Positions 43,396 through 52,329 of a stretch of 64,000 bases of DNA are shown here, piece after piece. A program made the position numbers and the translations under genes. The DNA is from Cybelea sp963824595 (GTDB lineage Bacteria; Vulcanimicrobiota; Vulcanimicrobiia; Vulcanimicrobiales; Vulcanimicrobiaceae). The first letter of the stretch is position 1; each line of letters begins with the position of its first letter. The stretch covers positions 124,001 to 188,000 of the forward strand of contig CAWGPY010000010.1 of NCBI GenBank assembly GCA_963824595.1, in the 5' to 3' direction. The notes under the pieces are model-generated. The model ran no database searches, was not told the DNA's origin, and was given only the letters and a program-made list of their open reading frames with translations.

Positions 43396-43719
43396 CTATT
43401 TTCGCTTCGCCCTCGGCCGAGATGCCGTCGCCTTCTTGGCACGCACGGCCACCGAATCGACGACCTCGGCCGCGCCGACGATGATCTCGCCGGCGGCCAC
43501 GACCGCCTTGCCCACTTTGCGCGCTCCCGCCGCGGTCTTGTGCGCGCGCGTCGCGGCCGCGCCGACCGTGCGCTTCGGATTCGAAAGCGCCTTCTTCCCC
43601 GACGCCGCGACTCGCTTCGCAGTTTTCTTCACCCGCGTGGTTACCTTGGCAACCGTCTTCTTTCGCGCGGGTGCGGCCCGCTTTTTAGCTTTCGGCCTTG
43701 CGGCGGTCTTTCTCGGCAT
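43396..43719 (-). CDS. Histone H1-like lysine/alanine-rich DNA-binding protein
   Basis: A 107-residue, highly basic protein made largely of Lys, Arg, Ala and Thr, with H1-like stretches such as RPKAKKRAAPARKKTVAK and ATRAHKTAAGARK and a basic end (RPRAKRK). A less basic stretch (AVVAAGEIIVGAAEVVDSV) interrupts it. Bacterial H1-like proteins compact DNA and change expression in stationary phase or development. ATG 43719 is preceded by a perfect AGGAGG, so this start is chosen over longer in-frame options. It is divergent from the epimerase gene. Function is inferred from composition. Confidence 0.8.
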   Translation of the reverse strand: MPRKTAARPKAKKRAAPARKKTVAKVTTRVKKTAKRVAASGKKALSNPKRTVGAAATRAHKTAAGARKVGKAVVAAGEIIVGAAEVVDSVAVRAKKATASRPRAKRK

Positions 43720-43827
43720 GCGCTTCCTCCTTGGCTCCCACTCTTTCCCCCAACGCACGCGTTCAAACCGGCGCCGCGCTACCGGAATGAAAGGCACCGC
43801 GTGCTTTCGCCCGAAGGCCGACGCGTC

Positions 43828-44805
43828 ATGAGAATTCTCGTTTTGGGCGGCACGCGCTTCTCCGGGCGCGCCGCCGTCGAACTGCTCGCCGCCGGCGGAC
43901 ACGACGTGACGTGCTTCCATCGCGGAACGTCGCGCTTCGATCTGCCGCCGGGCGTGCGCGAGGTGTTCGGCGACCGCAACGACGCGCTGCCCGCCGAGCT
44001 GCACGAGCGCCCGTGGGACGTCGCGCTCGACACGAGCGGCCAGCTGCCGGCGCAGGTGACGCGATCCGTCGAGCTGCCGGCGGCGCGCTACGTCTTCATC
44101 TCGACGCTGAGCGTCTACGCCGACGACTCGCAGCCCGGCATGGACGAGGACGCCGCGACGATTACGGCGTTCGATCCGGACGACGTCGCCGCGGCGTACG
44201 GCGGGAACAAGGCCGCGTGCGAGCGGATCCTCGCGGAGCGCTTCGGCGACCGCGCCACGATCTTACGCCCCGGGCTCATCGTCGGCCCGCGCGACTACAG
44301 CGGGCGCTTCAGCTACTGGCCGGCGCGCGCGCTGCGCGGCGGATCCTTCGTCGCGCCCGCGCCGCGCGAGTATGCCGTGCAGTTCGTGGACGCGCGGGAT
44401 CTCGCCGAGTTCGCCGTGCTCGCCGCCGTCAACGGCATCTGCGGCACGTTCAACGTCGTCGGTCCGGCGGAGACCTATACGATGGGCGAGCTGCTCGCCA
44501 CGTGCGCGGCGGTGGCCGCGGAGCGCGGCGCTCGCAGCGAGCCCGCCTACGTTGACGGCGACGCGATCGTCGCGGCCGGCGCGGAGCCGTGGAGCGACGT
44601 GCCGATGTGGATTCCCGGCCCCGAATACGCGGGATTCTTCCGCGTGAGCAATCGCAAGGCGGTCGCGGCGGGGCTGCGCTTCCGGCCGCCGGGTGACACG
44701 ATCCGCGCGCTGCTCGATTGGCTCGCGACGCCCGAGGCTGAGGCCGCGGCGAAGCCCGGCTTGTCGCCCGAGCTCGAAGCACGCATTCTCAAGGAGGCCC
44801 GATGA
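43828..44805 (+). CDS. NAD-dependent epimerase/reductase family protein
   Basis: Short-chain-type Rossmann protein of 325 residues. The N-terminal MRILVLGGTRFSGRAAVELL carries the dinucleotide-binding glycines. The family acidic and tyrosine regions are represented by STLSVYADD and the YGGNKAACE segment, which supplies the catalytic Tyr and Lys spacing (YxxxK). A substrate region follows (RPGLIVGPRDYSGRFSYW). The start fits the Rossmann beta-strand; the frame is open upstream but without homologous sense. It overlaps the next hydrolase gene by ATGA. The sugar or other substrate is unknown. Confidence 0.85.
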   Translation: MRILVLGGTRFSGRAAVELLAAGGHDVTCFHRGTSRFDLPPGVREVFGDRNDALPAELHERPWDVALDTSGQLPAQVTRSVELPAARYVFISTLSVYADDSQPGMDEDAATITAFDPDDVAAAYGGNKAACERILAERFGDRATILRPGLIVGPRDYSGRFSYWPARALRGGSFVAPAPREYAVQFVDARDLAEFAVLAAVNGICGTFNVVGPAETYTMGELLATCAAVAAERGARSEPAYVDGDAIVAAGAEPWSDVPMWIPGPEYAGFFRVSNRKAVAAGLRFRPPGDTIRALLDWLATPEAEAAAKPGLSPELEARILKEAR

Positions 44806-45722
44806 TGGCGTTTCGTACGATCGCACTCGTCGCCGCGTTCGCCGCGGCGGCCGCGCCCGCCGGGGCGTTCCCGGTCGACTTCGGTCCGGGCTTCACGACG
44901 CGCGGCGTCGCGGTCGACGGTGCCACGATCAGCGTAACGATCGGCGGACACGGCCCAGCGGTCGTTCTGCTGCACGGCTACGGCGAGGATTCGCGAATGT
45001 GGAAGCCGCTGGCGACCGCGCTCGCACCGCGCTTTACCGTGATCGCGCCCGATCTGCCGGGCATCGGAAATTCGTCGATCCCCGCGTCGGGCATCGACAT
45101 GACGACGTCGGCGCGGCGCGTTCGCGATGCCGTCGTTGCACTCGGTTATCGCAACGTTCGGGTGGTCGGCCACGACATCGGGCTGATGGTAGCGTACGCG
45201 TACGCCGCGTCGTATCGGAGCGAGGTAAAACGCCTCGCCCTGATGGATGCGTTTCTCCCCGGGGTAGCCGGCTGGACGGCGATCTACGACACCCCGTACC
45301 GGTGGCACTTCCGCTTCTACGGCCCGACGCCGGTCGCGCTCGTGACGGGCCGCGAGCGCATCTTTTTCGACTATTTCTGGAACGACTTCGCCGCCGATCC
45401 CGAGCACTCGATCCCGCCGGCGGCGCGCGCCGCGTATACGGCCGGCTACGCCCGGCCGGGCCGGATGGCCGCGGGCTTTGCGTACTTCGCATCGTTCCCA
45501 CAAACTGCAACGGACTTTGCCAAACTCGCGCAAACGAAACTTGCCATTCCGGTGCTCTCGATCGGGGGCGATAAGTCGCTCGGCGTCGCGCTGGGCGCGC
45601 AGGCACGGCTCGTTGCCAGCGATGCGAGCGTCGTCGTCATAAAGAACGCGGGCCACTGGCTGATGGAAGAGCAGCCCGCACCGACGATGGCGGCGGTTAC
45701 GCGGTTCCTGGAGCGCCCCTGA
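44802..45722 (+). CDS. Exported alpha/beta hydrolase, epoxide hydrolase/haloalkane dehalogenase-like
   Basis: A 306-residue hydrolase with a signal peptide (TIALVAAFAAAAAPAGA). The nucleophile elbow GHDIGLMVAYAYA carries Asp in place of Ser, as in epoxide hydrolases and haloalkane dehalogenases, and the oxyanion motif is HGYGEDSRMW. A cap domain contains the WHFRFYG region. The catalytic His is in AGHWLMEEQP. Its start overlaps the epimerase stop by four bases, so they are co-translated. Export to the periplasm is unusual for these detoxifying enzymes but seen in some lineages. Confidence 0.87.
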   Translation: MMAFRTIALVAAFAAAAAPAGAFPVDFGPGFTTRGVAVDGATISVTIGGHGPAVVLLHGYGEDSRMWKPLATALAPRFTVIAPDLPGIGNSSIPASGIDMTTSARRVRDAVVALGYRNVRVVGHDIGLMVAYAYAASYRSEVKRLALMDAFLPGVAGWTAIYDTPYRWHFRFYGPTPVALVTGRERIFFDYFWNDFAADPEHSIPPAARAAYTAGYARPGRMAAGFAYFASFPQTATDFAKLAQTKLAIPVLSIGGDKSLGVALGAQARLVASDASVVVIKNAGHWLMEEQPAPTMAAVTRFLERP

Positions 45723-45754
45723 CGCCGAGGCGCCTGAGGTCGCGGTAACGCGCC

Positions 45755-47885
45755 TTACGTCCCGGCGATGAGCTGCGCGTACGCGCGGCTCGAGTCGGTG
45801 GCTCTGCGTTCGAGGGCCGGATCGGTATCGAGATCGATATGGTACAGCCCGAAATCGTTGCCGTCGCCGAAGCGCAGACCCCACTCGCGGTTCGAGGTGA
45901 TGCTCCAGCACAGGTACGCCTCGACCGGCGCGCCGCGCGCGACGGCCTTGCGCACCTGTTTGACGTGCGCCGCGAGATAGTCGGCGCGCGAGAAGCCGGG
46001 CACCCGCGCGACGCAGCCGTTTTCGACGATCACGATCGGCTTGCCCGGAAAGTCGCGCTCGGCTTCGGCGATGATGAGATCCAGCGCGTCGGGCCACGCG
46101 GGCGCATTGGCGTAATCGAAATCCGATGCGCAGCTGAGCCGGTGGATCTCCGACGGCCAGAACGACGGGATGCCCCAATAGTAATCGAGACCGACGTAAT
46201 CGAGGGCGCCGACGCACTCGCGCGGGCAAAGAAACTCGGGGAGCTTGCCCGCCAGGCCGAGGTTCCACCAGTTCGTGCCGAGCAGCGTCGTGAAGATCGC
46301 GAGCGCCTTACGCAGCGAAAACAACGCGTGCAGCCACGACGACCGCGTCGCGTTCAACCGCCGGTCGCCGTGCAGCGGCACGAACGCGACGCGACTGGAG
46401 TCGCCGAAGAGCAAGCGCGCCATTTCGCGCGCGATCCCGGGCTCGAGCCCCTCGTACGCTTTGTCACGCTCCGTACACAACCCCGCCACGCCGGGATGCA
46501 CGCCGACGCGCAGGCGCCCGCACTTGCGGATGCGTTGTATCGCGCGGTCCATGTCGGGGACCGGCTGCGCCGCGGCGTCGTGCTTTTCGCCCTCGCGTCC
46601 GACGTCCGCGATCGTCTTGCGGTTGAAGGCGTTGGGAATTTCCGGGTGCGTGCGCCGCAGATTGCGGATGGCGCGATCGGCGACGTTGAGCAGGGTCCGG
46701 CTGCCCAGCGCCATCGCGACGGAGAAATACTGCTCGGAGCGTTCGAACGCCGTGACGCCGAGCGCGTCGCCGGCGTACTGCCGCAGCGTTACCTCGTCGT
46801 CGAACACCGCGTCCACGTCGCCCCGGCGCAACGCCGCAACGGCGTCGTCCATGGCGTCCGCATACGCGATCGTCGCCGCCGGAAACCAGCCGCCGACTTT
46901 GCTCGCGGGCAGCGTGCGCGCCACGACCGCGACCCGGCCGCGCCATTCCAAGACGCTGGCCGGAAGCGCGAAGGTGCTCGCGTGCAGCGCGGCCAGCGGC
47001 GTGCAGTAGTACGGTTCCGAGAAGAAAGTCTGCTCGCCGCGCTCGATGGTCATCGTGAGCTGCGCGATCGAGCAATCCACGCGGCCGCCCTCGACGACGG
47101 CCGAGCTCGCGAAGCGCGCCGCCTGACGCTTCGCCGCCTCGGGCGATTGCAGGTGCGTGGCGTTGCGGTCGATGAGCCGTTGCAGCCAGCGCGGCAGCCC
47201 GAGAACCAGCGGGTTGGTTCCGACGCGCGCGTCCGGCCGGATGCGCTTGATCGCGGCACGCGCCTGCGCGTTCGCCCGAAACAAGTTGGGAATCGCGGTC
47301 AGCACGTCGTCCATCTGCGCGTCTGGGCTCTGATACGGCGGCTGCCCGGGCGGCATCGGGTAGGCGCGCATCCAGAAGCCCTTGATCCAGCCGTAGACGA
47401 GCTGGTCGGGTTCGTTGAGCGTCACGTAATAGACGATCAGATCGCCGAGCCGCCGCGCGACCTCTTCGGCGTAGCGCGCGACGCGATCGGGAAAGTTCGC
47501 ATCGAGCGGTCCGGCGCCTTGACCCGCGGCCTGCACGTGCAGCGGCCAGGTGTTGTGCACGAGCGTGACCATCGCCGACATACCGGCGTCGCGAATCGCC
47601 TGCAGCACCTCGCGGTAATGCGCGAAGGCCTCGTCGTTCCAGACGCCGCTCTGCGGCTCGAGGCGCGCCCACGACAGCGAGAGCCGGAACACTTTGCAGC
47701 CCAGGCCGCGCGCCAGCTCGACGTCTTCGCCGATAGCGGTTCCAGAAGTCGGTGGCGGTGCCGCGCGCGACGAGCCCGCGCACGCGTTCCCACGCGTCGC
47801 GGATGTCGTCGTTGCCGTCGTACGCCTCGCACTGGTGGTCGGCGGTGGCGACGCCGAATCGAAGCGGCTGCGGTTGCGCGGGCAT
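45755..47885 (-). CDS. GH1 glycosidase with embedded circularly permuted SBP domain (5' frameshift)
   Basis: A glycoside hydrolase family 1 barrel interrupted by a substrate-binding-protein domain. The GH1 part begins LRFGVATADHQCEAYDG at 47885. Its frame shifts by one extra G at 47730-47731 and continues as EDVELARGLGCKVFRLSLSW. Numbering from GTG 47692, acid/base Glu94 lies in TLNEP and nucleophile Glu557 in IVIVENGC, with the GH1 strand DYVGLDYYWG and the end region WSITSNREWG. Between them, residues ~200-362 match the C-terminal two-thirds of a family 3 SBP (DCSIAQLTMTIERGEQTFFS, RRGDVDAVFDDE) and ~385-450 match its N-terminal third (IRKCGRLRVGVHPGV, YEGLEPGIAREMARLLFG): a circular permutation. 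No signal peptide is evident. The single-base shift may be an assembly error. Confidence 0.8.
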
Positions 47886-47972
47886 GGCGCTTCTTGTTAC
47901 GCAGCGGGACGCGGCGAGTCCCGCGCGGCCCTTTCCCACGAAGGCGCCGGCGTGATAGACTCACGTGGAGCC

Positions 47973-48513
47973 ATGGGAATTTACGAGATCGTGCTGCCGG
48001 AGACGAAGCCCGAGACCGAATGGGTGCGCGGGACGGCCGCTGCAAAAGGTGAGCCCGCAGCGCACGCACTCGCGCCTTCAGGGCGCGATGATGATCCAGC
48101 TCGAACGCTGGGCGGCCGGCCGCGGCGAGGCGGGACCCGAATGGCGCTTTCGCGTCGCGCCGCCGGGCGAGGTTCGCCGCCCGCTCGTGCCCGACGTCGC
48201 GTACGTGTCGAACGAGCGGCTTCGGCCGTTGAGCGACGCGGAGCTCGAGCTGCCGCCGTTCGCGCCCGACGTCGCCGTCGAGATTCTCTCGCCCGACGAC
48301 CGGCGCGTTGACGTTGACGACAAGATCGGCGTCTATCTGCGCGGCGGCTCGCAGCTGGTGATCGTGGTGGATCCGCAGCGGCGCGTCGTCGAGCTGCACG
48401 ACGCCCGCGAAACGCTACTGCTCGACGAGACGCGTGCGATCGAGCACGCGGCGCTGCCGGGCTTTACCTACGCGGTGCGCGACCTCTTCGCGGTGCTGCG
48501 CCGACCGGCATAA
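47973..48513 (+). CDS. Uma2 family endonuclease-like protein (DUF820), single-base frameshift
   Basis: PD-(D/E)xK-type nuclease fold. The natural start is ATG 47973 (MGIYEIVLPETKPETEWVRG) with GTGGAG upstream. The frame is then broken by an extra G in GGG at 48030-48032, after which RPLQKVSPQRTHSRLQGAM continues in another frame to the stop. The core has PDVAYVSNERL, then APDVAVEILSPDDRR and DDKIGVYLRGGSQLVIVVDP, the catalytic Asp/Glu pattern of the family. About 180 residues when repaired. Uma2 proteins are abundant in cyanobacteria and related lineages and their role is unclear. It overlaps the convergent UPF0149-like gene by 50 bases. Confidence 0.75.
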
Positions 48514-49462
48514 CGCCGGCGCCGCGCGATCGCCAAAACGACGCGATCGCAATCGCTGCCATCGGGCAAGCGCGCCCGAGCTTTTCGCGTAAGCCGGCAT
48601 CGTCGAGCCACGCGCGTTTGGCCGCGCTCGAATCGAGCTGCATGACCGTTGCGATGGGCTCGAAGCTCCGCCGGAACTCCGGCTCTGCAAAGGCCTGCTG
48701 CCACTCGTCGCCCGCGAGCGCCATTCCGTGAACGAACCCTCGCACCCACGCCCGCACCGCCGCCGAGCCGCGCGACGCGAGCAAAGCCGCCGTACCGGCG
48801 ACGAACGCGTCGGGCGATTGGTTCACCCCGCGCGCGACGGCGTTGTAGGCCTCCATGATGGGGTCGACCGCACGTTGCATGTCGGCCAACGTCCCGTAAT
48901 CGGCGCCGCGTACGACGATCGGAAGCCACGCGCTCGGAATGACTGGCGGGCCGGCGACGACCGCGGAAAACAGTCCGTGAACGTATTCCTCGGACGGCGG
49001 TTCCTGCCTCACGGGATCGCGGAACTCGCGCCGCGCCGCACCCTGGGCGCGCCAAGTCGCAACCTTTGCATCGAGCTCGTCGCCGCCGACGTCCAGGACT
49101 TTCGGATAGTGACGGCGATTGGGCACGTCGTACTCGCGCGTCACGTCGCCGCGAACCTCGATCGGCGGATCCGATGCCGAGCACGTGAAACGCGAACCGG
49201 AGGCGAGCAAACGCCGCAGCGCCGTTCGCGACCCGCGGCCCTCCGTATACGACTCGCCGCGCTTTCCTCGGTCGGGCAGATCCACGCGATACGCGCCGCG
49301 CTCCTCCGTGCCGTAGTCGCCGTTCCAGTCGAAGGCGCCGAGCAGCGCGAGATGCAGATCGAGCAGTACGGCGTCTCCGCTGATCGCGAGCACGCAGCTG
49401 CGGCCCGCGCTCGTGGCGCGAACCTCGTAGACGCGCTTGGAGGGCGCCTTCGATTTGGCCAT
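48464..49462 (-). CDS. UPF0149-like protein with N-terminal pRiA4b ORF3-like region
   Basis: A 332-residue protein. The C-terminal half carries UPF0149/YecA-like blocks: HGLFSAVVAGPPVIPSAWLP, then DPIMEAYNAVARGVN and WVRGFVHGMALAGDEW. The N-terminal ~130 residues (VYEVRATSAGRSCVLAIS, then LDLHLALLGAFDWNGDYG) recall the pRiA4b ORF3-like fold. ATG 49462 is chosen because the sense begins there (MAKSKAPSKRVYEV); the upstream gene's TAG ends two bases before it. The combination in one protein is plausible but my assignment of the N-terminal part is weak. Function unknown. Confidence 0.65.
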   Translation of the reverse strand: MAKSKAPSKRVYEVRATSAGRSCVLAISGDAVLLDLHLALLGAFDWNGDYGTEERGAYRVDLPDRGKRGESYTEGRGSRTALRRLLASGSRFTCSASDPPIEVRGDVTREYDVPNRRHYPKVLDVGGDELDAKVATWRAQGAARREFRDPVRQEPPSEEYVHGLFSAVVAGPPVIPSAWLPIVVRGADYGTLADMQRAVDPIMEAYNAVARGVNQSPDAFVAGTAALLASRGSAAVRAWVRGFVHGMALAGDEWQQAFAEPEFRRSFEPIATVMQLDSSAAKRAWLDDAGLREKLGRACPMAAIAIASFWRSRGAGVMPVGAAPRRGRAPRR

Positions 49463-49464
49463 CT

Positions 49465-49734
49465 CTAGCCCGGGTGCCGGCCCGCTCGGATATTTTGGAG
49501 CGTCGCCTCGATCATCGGCCCCGCAACGCGATACATCTTGGTCAAGAAATCGACCGTCAACGCGGCGGGACCCTCGAACGCGAACGGGCTGTTGTTGAAC
49601 GTGCAGTCGATCAGCTCGCACGGAGCCTTGCCGCTGAACACGATCCGGCAGCCGTCGAAAGCGCAGCCTTCGAAGCTGTTACCGTCGAGCTCGACCCGCG
49701 TGTTGGTAAAGAAGCTGCCGTTGTGCCTCATCAT
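49465..49734 (-). CDS. Small pentapeptide-repeat-like protein
   Basis: An 89-residue protein with regularly spaced Phe/Cys pairs (FEGCAFDGCRIVF, LIDCTFNNSPFAFEG), which suggest two or three turns of a right-handed beta-helix, then a helical tail (LTVDFLTKMYRVAGPMIEATL). It ends two bases before the UPF0149-like gene, so they are probably co-transcribed. Proteins of this type are common and uncharacterised. Confidence 0.6.
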   Translation of the reverse strand: MMRHNGSFFTNTRVELDGNSFEGCAFDGCRIVFSGKAPCELIDCTFNNSPFAFEGPAALTVDFLTKMYRVAGPMIEATLQNIRAGRHPG

Positions 49735-49776
49735 GTTGGCGGCCTCCCTCGCCGCGCGTGCCGTAGGCGATAGCGC

Positions 49777-51350
49777 TCAGGCCTTTCTGCGGGCGAGCAG
49801 CAACGCCCCCGGGGTGATCAGCAGCGCGAGCACGCCGGTGACGAAGAACGTATCGCCGTAGGCCAGCGCCGCGGCCTGATCGCTGACTTGCGCGGCCAGC
49901 TGCGCCGGCGATCCGTGTTGCAGGAACTGCGTGACGGGCAATCGCGAGAGCGTGACCTCGGCGGCGAGGATCGCCTGGTGGAACTGCTCGCGCCGGTCGA
50001 GGAACGCGACGATGCCGGCCGACGAGATCGAGCCGCCCAGCTGGAAGAACAACACGATGAACGAGCTGGCCTTCGCGCCGGCGTCGGGCGCGACGGCGCG
50101 CATCGTGGCGACCAGCAGCGGCGAGTAGACGAACGCCGCGCCCGTGCCGATCACGAGCAGCGGGATGACGAACGTCATCAGCTCGCTGCCGGTGGTCACG
50201 CCGCGGCCGAGCCAGAGCGATCCCGCGCCGGCGACGGCGAGCCCGCCGCCGATGAGCCAGCGCAAGTCGAGCCACGGGAGACTCGTGAGGCGCCCCACCG
50301 GAATCGTGAGGAACAAGACGGGCAGGGCGCGCGCGCCGATCAGGAAGCCGGCCAGCGTGCTGGTGAAGCCGAGGTTGTCCACGGTGAACTGCGGCAGCAG
50401 CAGCAGGCTGGGGAAGATCACCGCGGCGTAGGCGCCCGCGATGGCCAGCGCCGCCGCCACGGGCGGCGAGCCGAGCACGCGCAGATCCACGATCGGCTGC
50501 GCGACGCGCAGCTCCCACCACACGAACACCGCCGTCGCGGCGACGCACAGGAACGTGCAGATCACGATCGTCTGATTCGAGAACCAGTCGTCGTGCTGGC
50601 CCTGATCGAGCACGTATTGCATGCAGCTGACCGCGACGATCAGCAGCGCGATGCCGGTGACGTCCACGCGCTCGCGGCGAGCGCGGCCGTTGTCGCGCAT
50701 GTAGCGCCACAGGATCACGATGGCGAGGATGCCCGGCACGACGTTGACGTCGAAGACCCACGGCCACGACAGGTTGTCGACCAGAATGCCGCCGAGCGTC
50801 GGGCCGAGCGACGGTCCGAGAATGGTGCCGAGGGCGAAGATGGACTGGCTCAGGCCGATCTGCTTCTGCGGAAACGTGTCGCGCAGCACGACCTGCGCCG
50901 TGGCGAGCAGGCCGCCCCCGAACGCGCCCTGCACGATGCGAAAGACGATCAGCGCGGTGAGCGAGCTGGCCATGCCGCAGAGCACGGAGGCGAGCGTAAA
51001 CCCGGCTATCGAGACGAGGAAGTAATTTTTCGTCCGAAGCGTAACTGCAGCCACGGCGTGAGCGGAATCACCACGACGTTGGCCACCACGTAACCCGTGA
51101 GCACCCACGTGGCCTCGTCGACCGTCGCGCCGAGGTTGCCCTGAATGGTGGGCAACGCGACATTGACGATCGTGAGATCAACGGTCTGGAGGAGCGCTGC
51201 GAGCATGACGCCCGCGACGACCAGAGCGCGACGGGCGCCGTACTCGACGAGCGAGGACGGGGCGGCCGGCGCCTGGGGCGCGGGACTGACGCTGGGGCGA
51301 GGCGGGACGACGCCGATCGACTGAGGGCGCGGCCGCGCGGCAACCGGCAC
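49777..51350 (-). CDS. MFS drug exporter, DHA2 (EmrB/QacA) family, single-base frameshift
   Basis: Proton-driven exporter with 14 predicted helices. The N-terminal part (helices 1-2: RRALVVAGVMLAALLQTVDL, NVALPTIQGNLGATVDEATW) starts at GTG 51350, which has GGAG six bases upstream. It is in a different frame from the rest because the A run at 51026-51030 (T on the plus strand) is one base short. Repaired, RFGRK is followed by NYFLVSIAGFTLASVLCG and the family motif RIVQGAFGGGLLATAQ, giving about 524 residues. The divergent MmyB-type regulator probably controls it. Typical substrates are hydrophobic toxins; no specificity can be read. Confidence 0.85.
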
Positions 51351-51473
51351 GTTGAACTCCGTTTTTGTGGGGTACGTAAACTTGAAACCAGCATACCGGA
51401 TGTGCGATGCTATGACTAGAACATGCCTTATCCTAGCACTAGCAGTGGCTGGCCTGGGCTCGAGGACGGCTCG

Positions 51474-52316
51474 ATGAACGGCGAGGACCGCCGCCTCGAG
51501 CTCAGCGACTTCCTGCGGACGCGGCGTGCGAAGATCGCCCCGTCCGACGTCGGCCTGGCCGACGGGCCTCGCCGCCGGACCCCCGGCCTGCGCCGCGAGG
51601 AGGTGGCGCTGCTGGCCAACATCGGCACCACCTGGTACACGCGCCTCGAACAGGGGCTGCCGATCAACGTGTCGGCCGAGGTGCTCGCCGCGATCGCGCG
51701 GGCGCTGCGTCTGACGTCCGACGAGCGCCGCCATCTCCACGTGCTGGCCGGCGTGCCGCTGACCGTCGCGCCCCAGGACGAGGAGCGCGTGAGCGACCTG
51801 GTGCGGCGCGTGCTCGACGGGCTCGACCCGTCGCCCGCCTACGTGCGCGGCCGGCGGTGGGACGTGCTGGCGTGGAACCGCAGCGCCGACGCGCTCAACG
51901 ACTTCTCGCGGGCGACCGGCCCCTCGACCAACCTGGTGTGGCGGCTGTTCCGCGACGCGGCGTTCGCACGCCGCCTCGGCGACCCGCACTGCACCTGGCG
52001 CCGGTGCGTGGCGCAGTTCCGCGCGGTCGCGGCGAAGTATCCGAACGACCAGCGGTTCACGGAGCTGATCGACGACCTGCGCACGAACTCGCCGGAGTTC
52101 CGCACGCTATGGGCCGAGCACGACGTGCTGGGATCCGCGGAGGGCCTGAAGCAGTTCATCCACCCCGAGGCCGGCGAGCTGATCTTGGATCACACCACGT
52201 TCGAGCTGCCCGGCGACGGCGACATGTGCATGGTCGTGCTCACGGCCGCGCCCGGCTCGGAAAGCGAACGCAAGCTCCGCGAGCTGGCACCGCTCGCAAC
52301 TTCTTCGTCACACTGA
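51474..52316 (+). CDS. MmyB-like helix-turn-helix transcriptional regulator
   Basis: XRE-type regulator of about 280 residues. The HTH covers residues ~8-65 (LSDFLRTRRAKIAPSDVGL, then TPGLRREEVALLANIGTTWY and LEQGLPINVSAEVL). The C-terminal MmyB ligand-binding domain has WDVLAWNRSADAL and the ending ELPGDGDMCMVVLTA. ATG 51474 with GAGGA seven bases upstream gives the usual N-terminus; ATG 51423 is also in frame. Regulators of this family often sit beside and divergent from the oxidoreductase or transporter they control, here the MFS exporter. The inducing ligand, perhaps a fatty acid or lipid, is unknown. Confidence 0.88.
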   Translation: MNGEDRRLELSDFLRTRRAKIAPSDVGLADGPRRRTPGLRREEVALLANIGTTWYTRLEQGLPINVSAEVLAAIARALRLTSDERRHLHVLAGVPLTVAPQDEERVSDLVRRVLDGLDPSPAYVRGRRWDVLAWNRSADALNDFSRATGPSTNLVWRLFRDAAFARRLGDPHCTWRRCVAQFRAVAAKYPNDQRFTELIDDLRTNSPEFRTLWAEHDVLGSAEGLKQFIHPEAGELILDHTTFELPGDGDMCMVVLTAAPGSESERKLRELAPLATSSSH

Positions 52317-52329
52317 ACGCGCGCCGCCC

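Noticed and set aside
51351..51473. Operator between the MFS and MmyB genes
   Set aside because: Several CTAG-containing repeats are visible, but none is symmetric or well spaced enough to name as a binding site.
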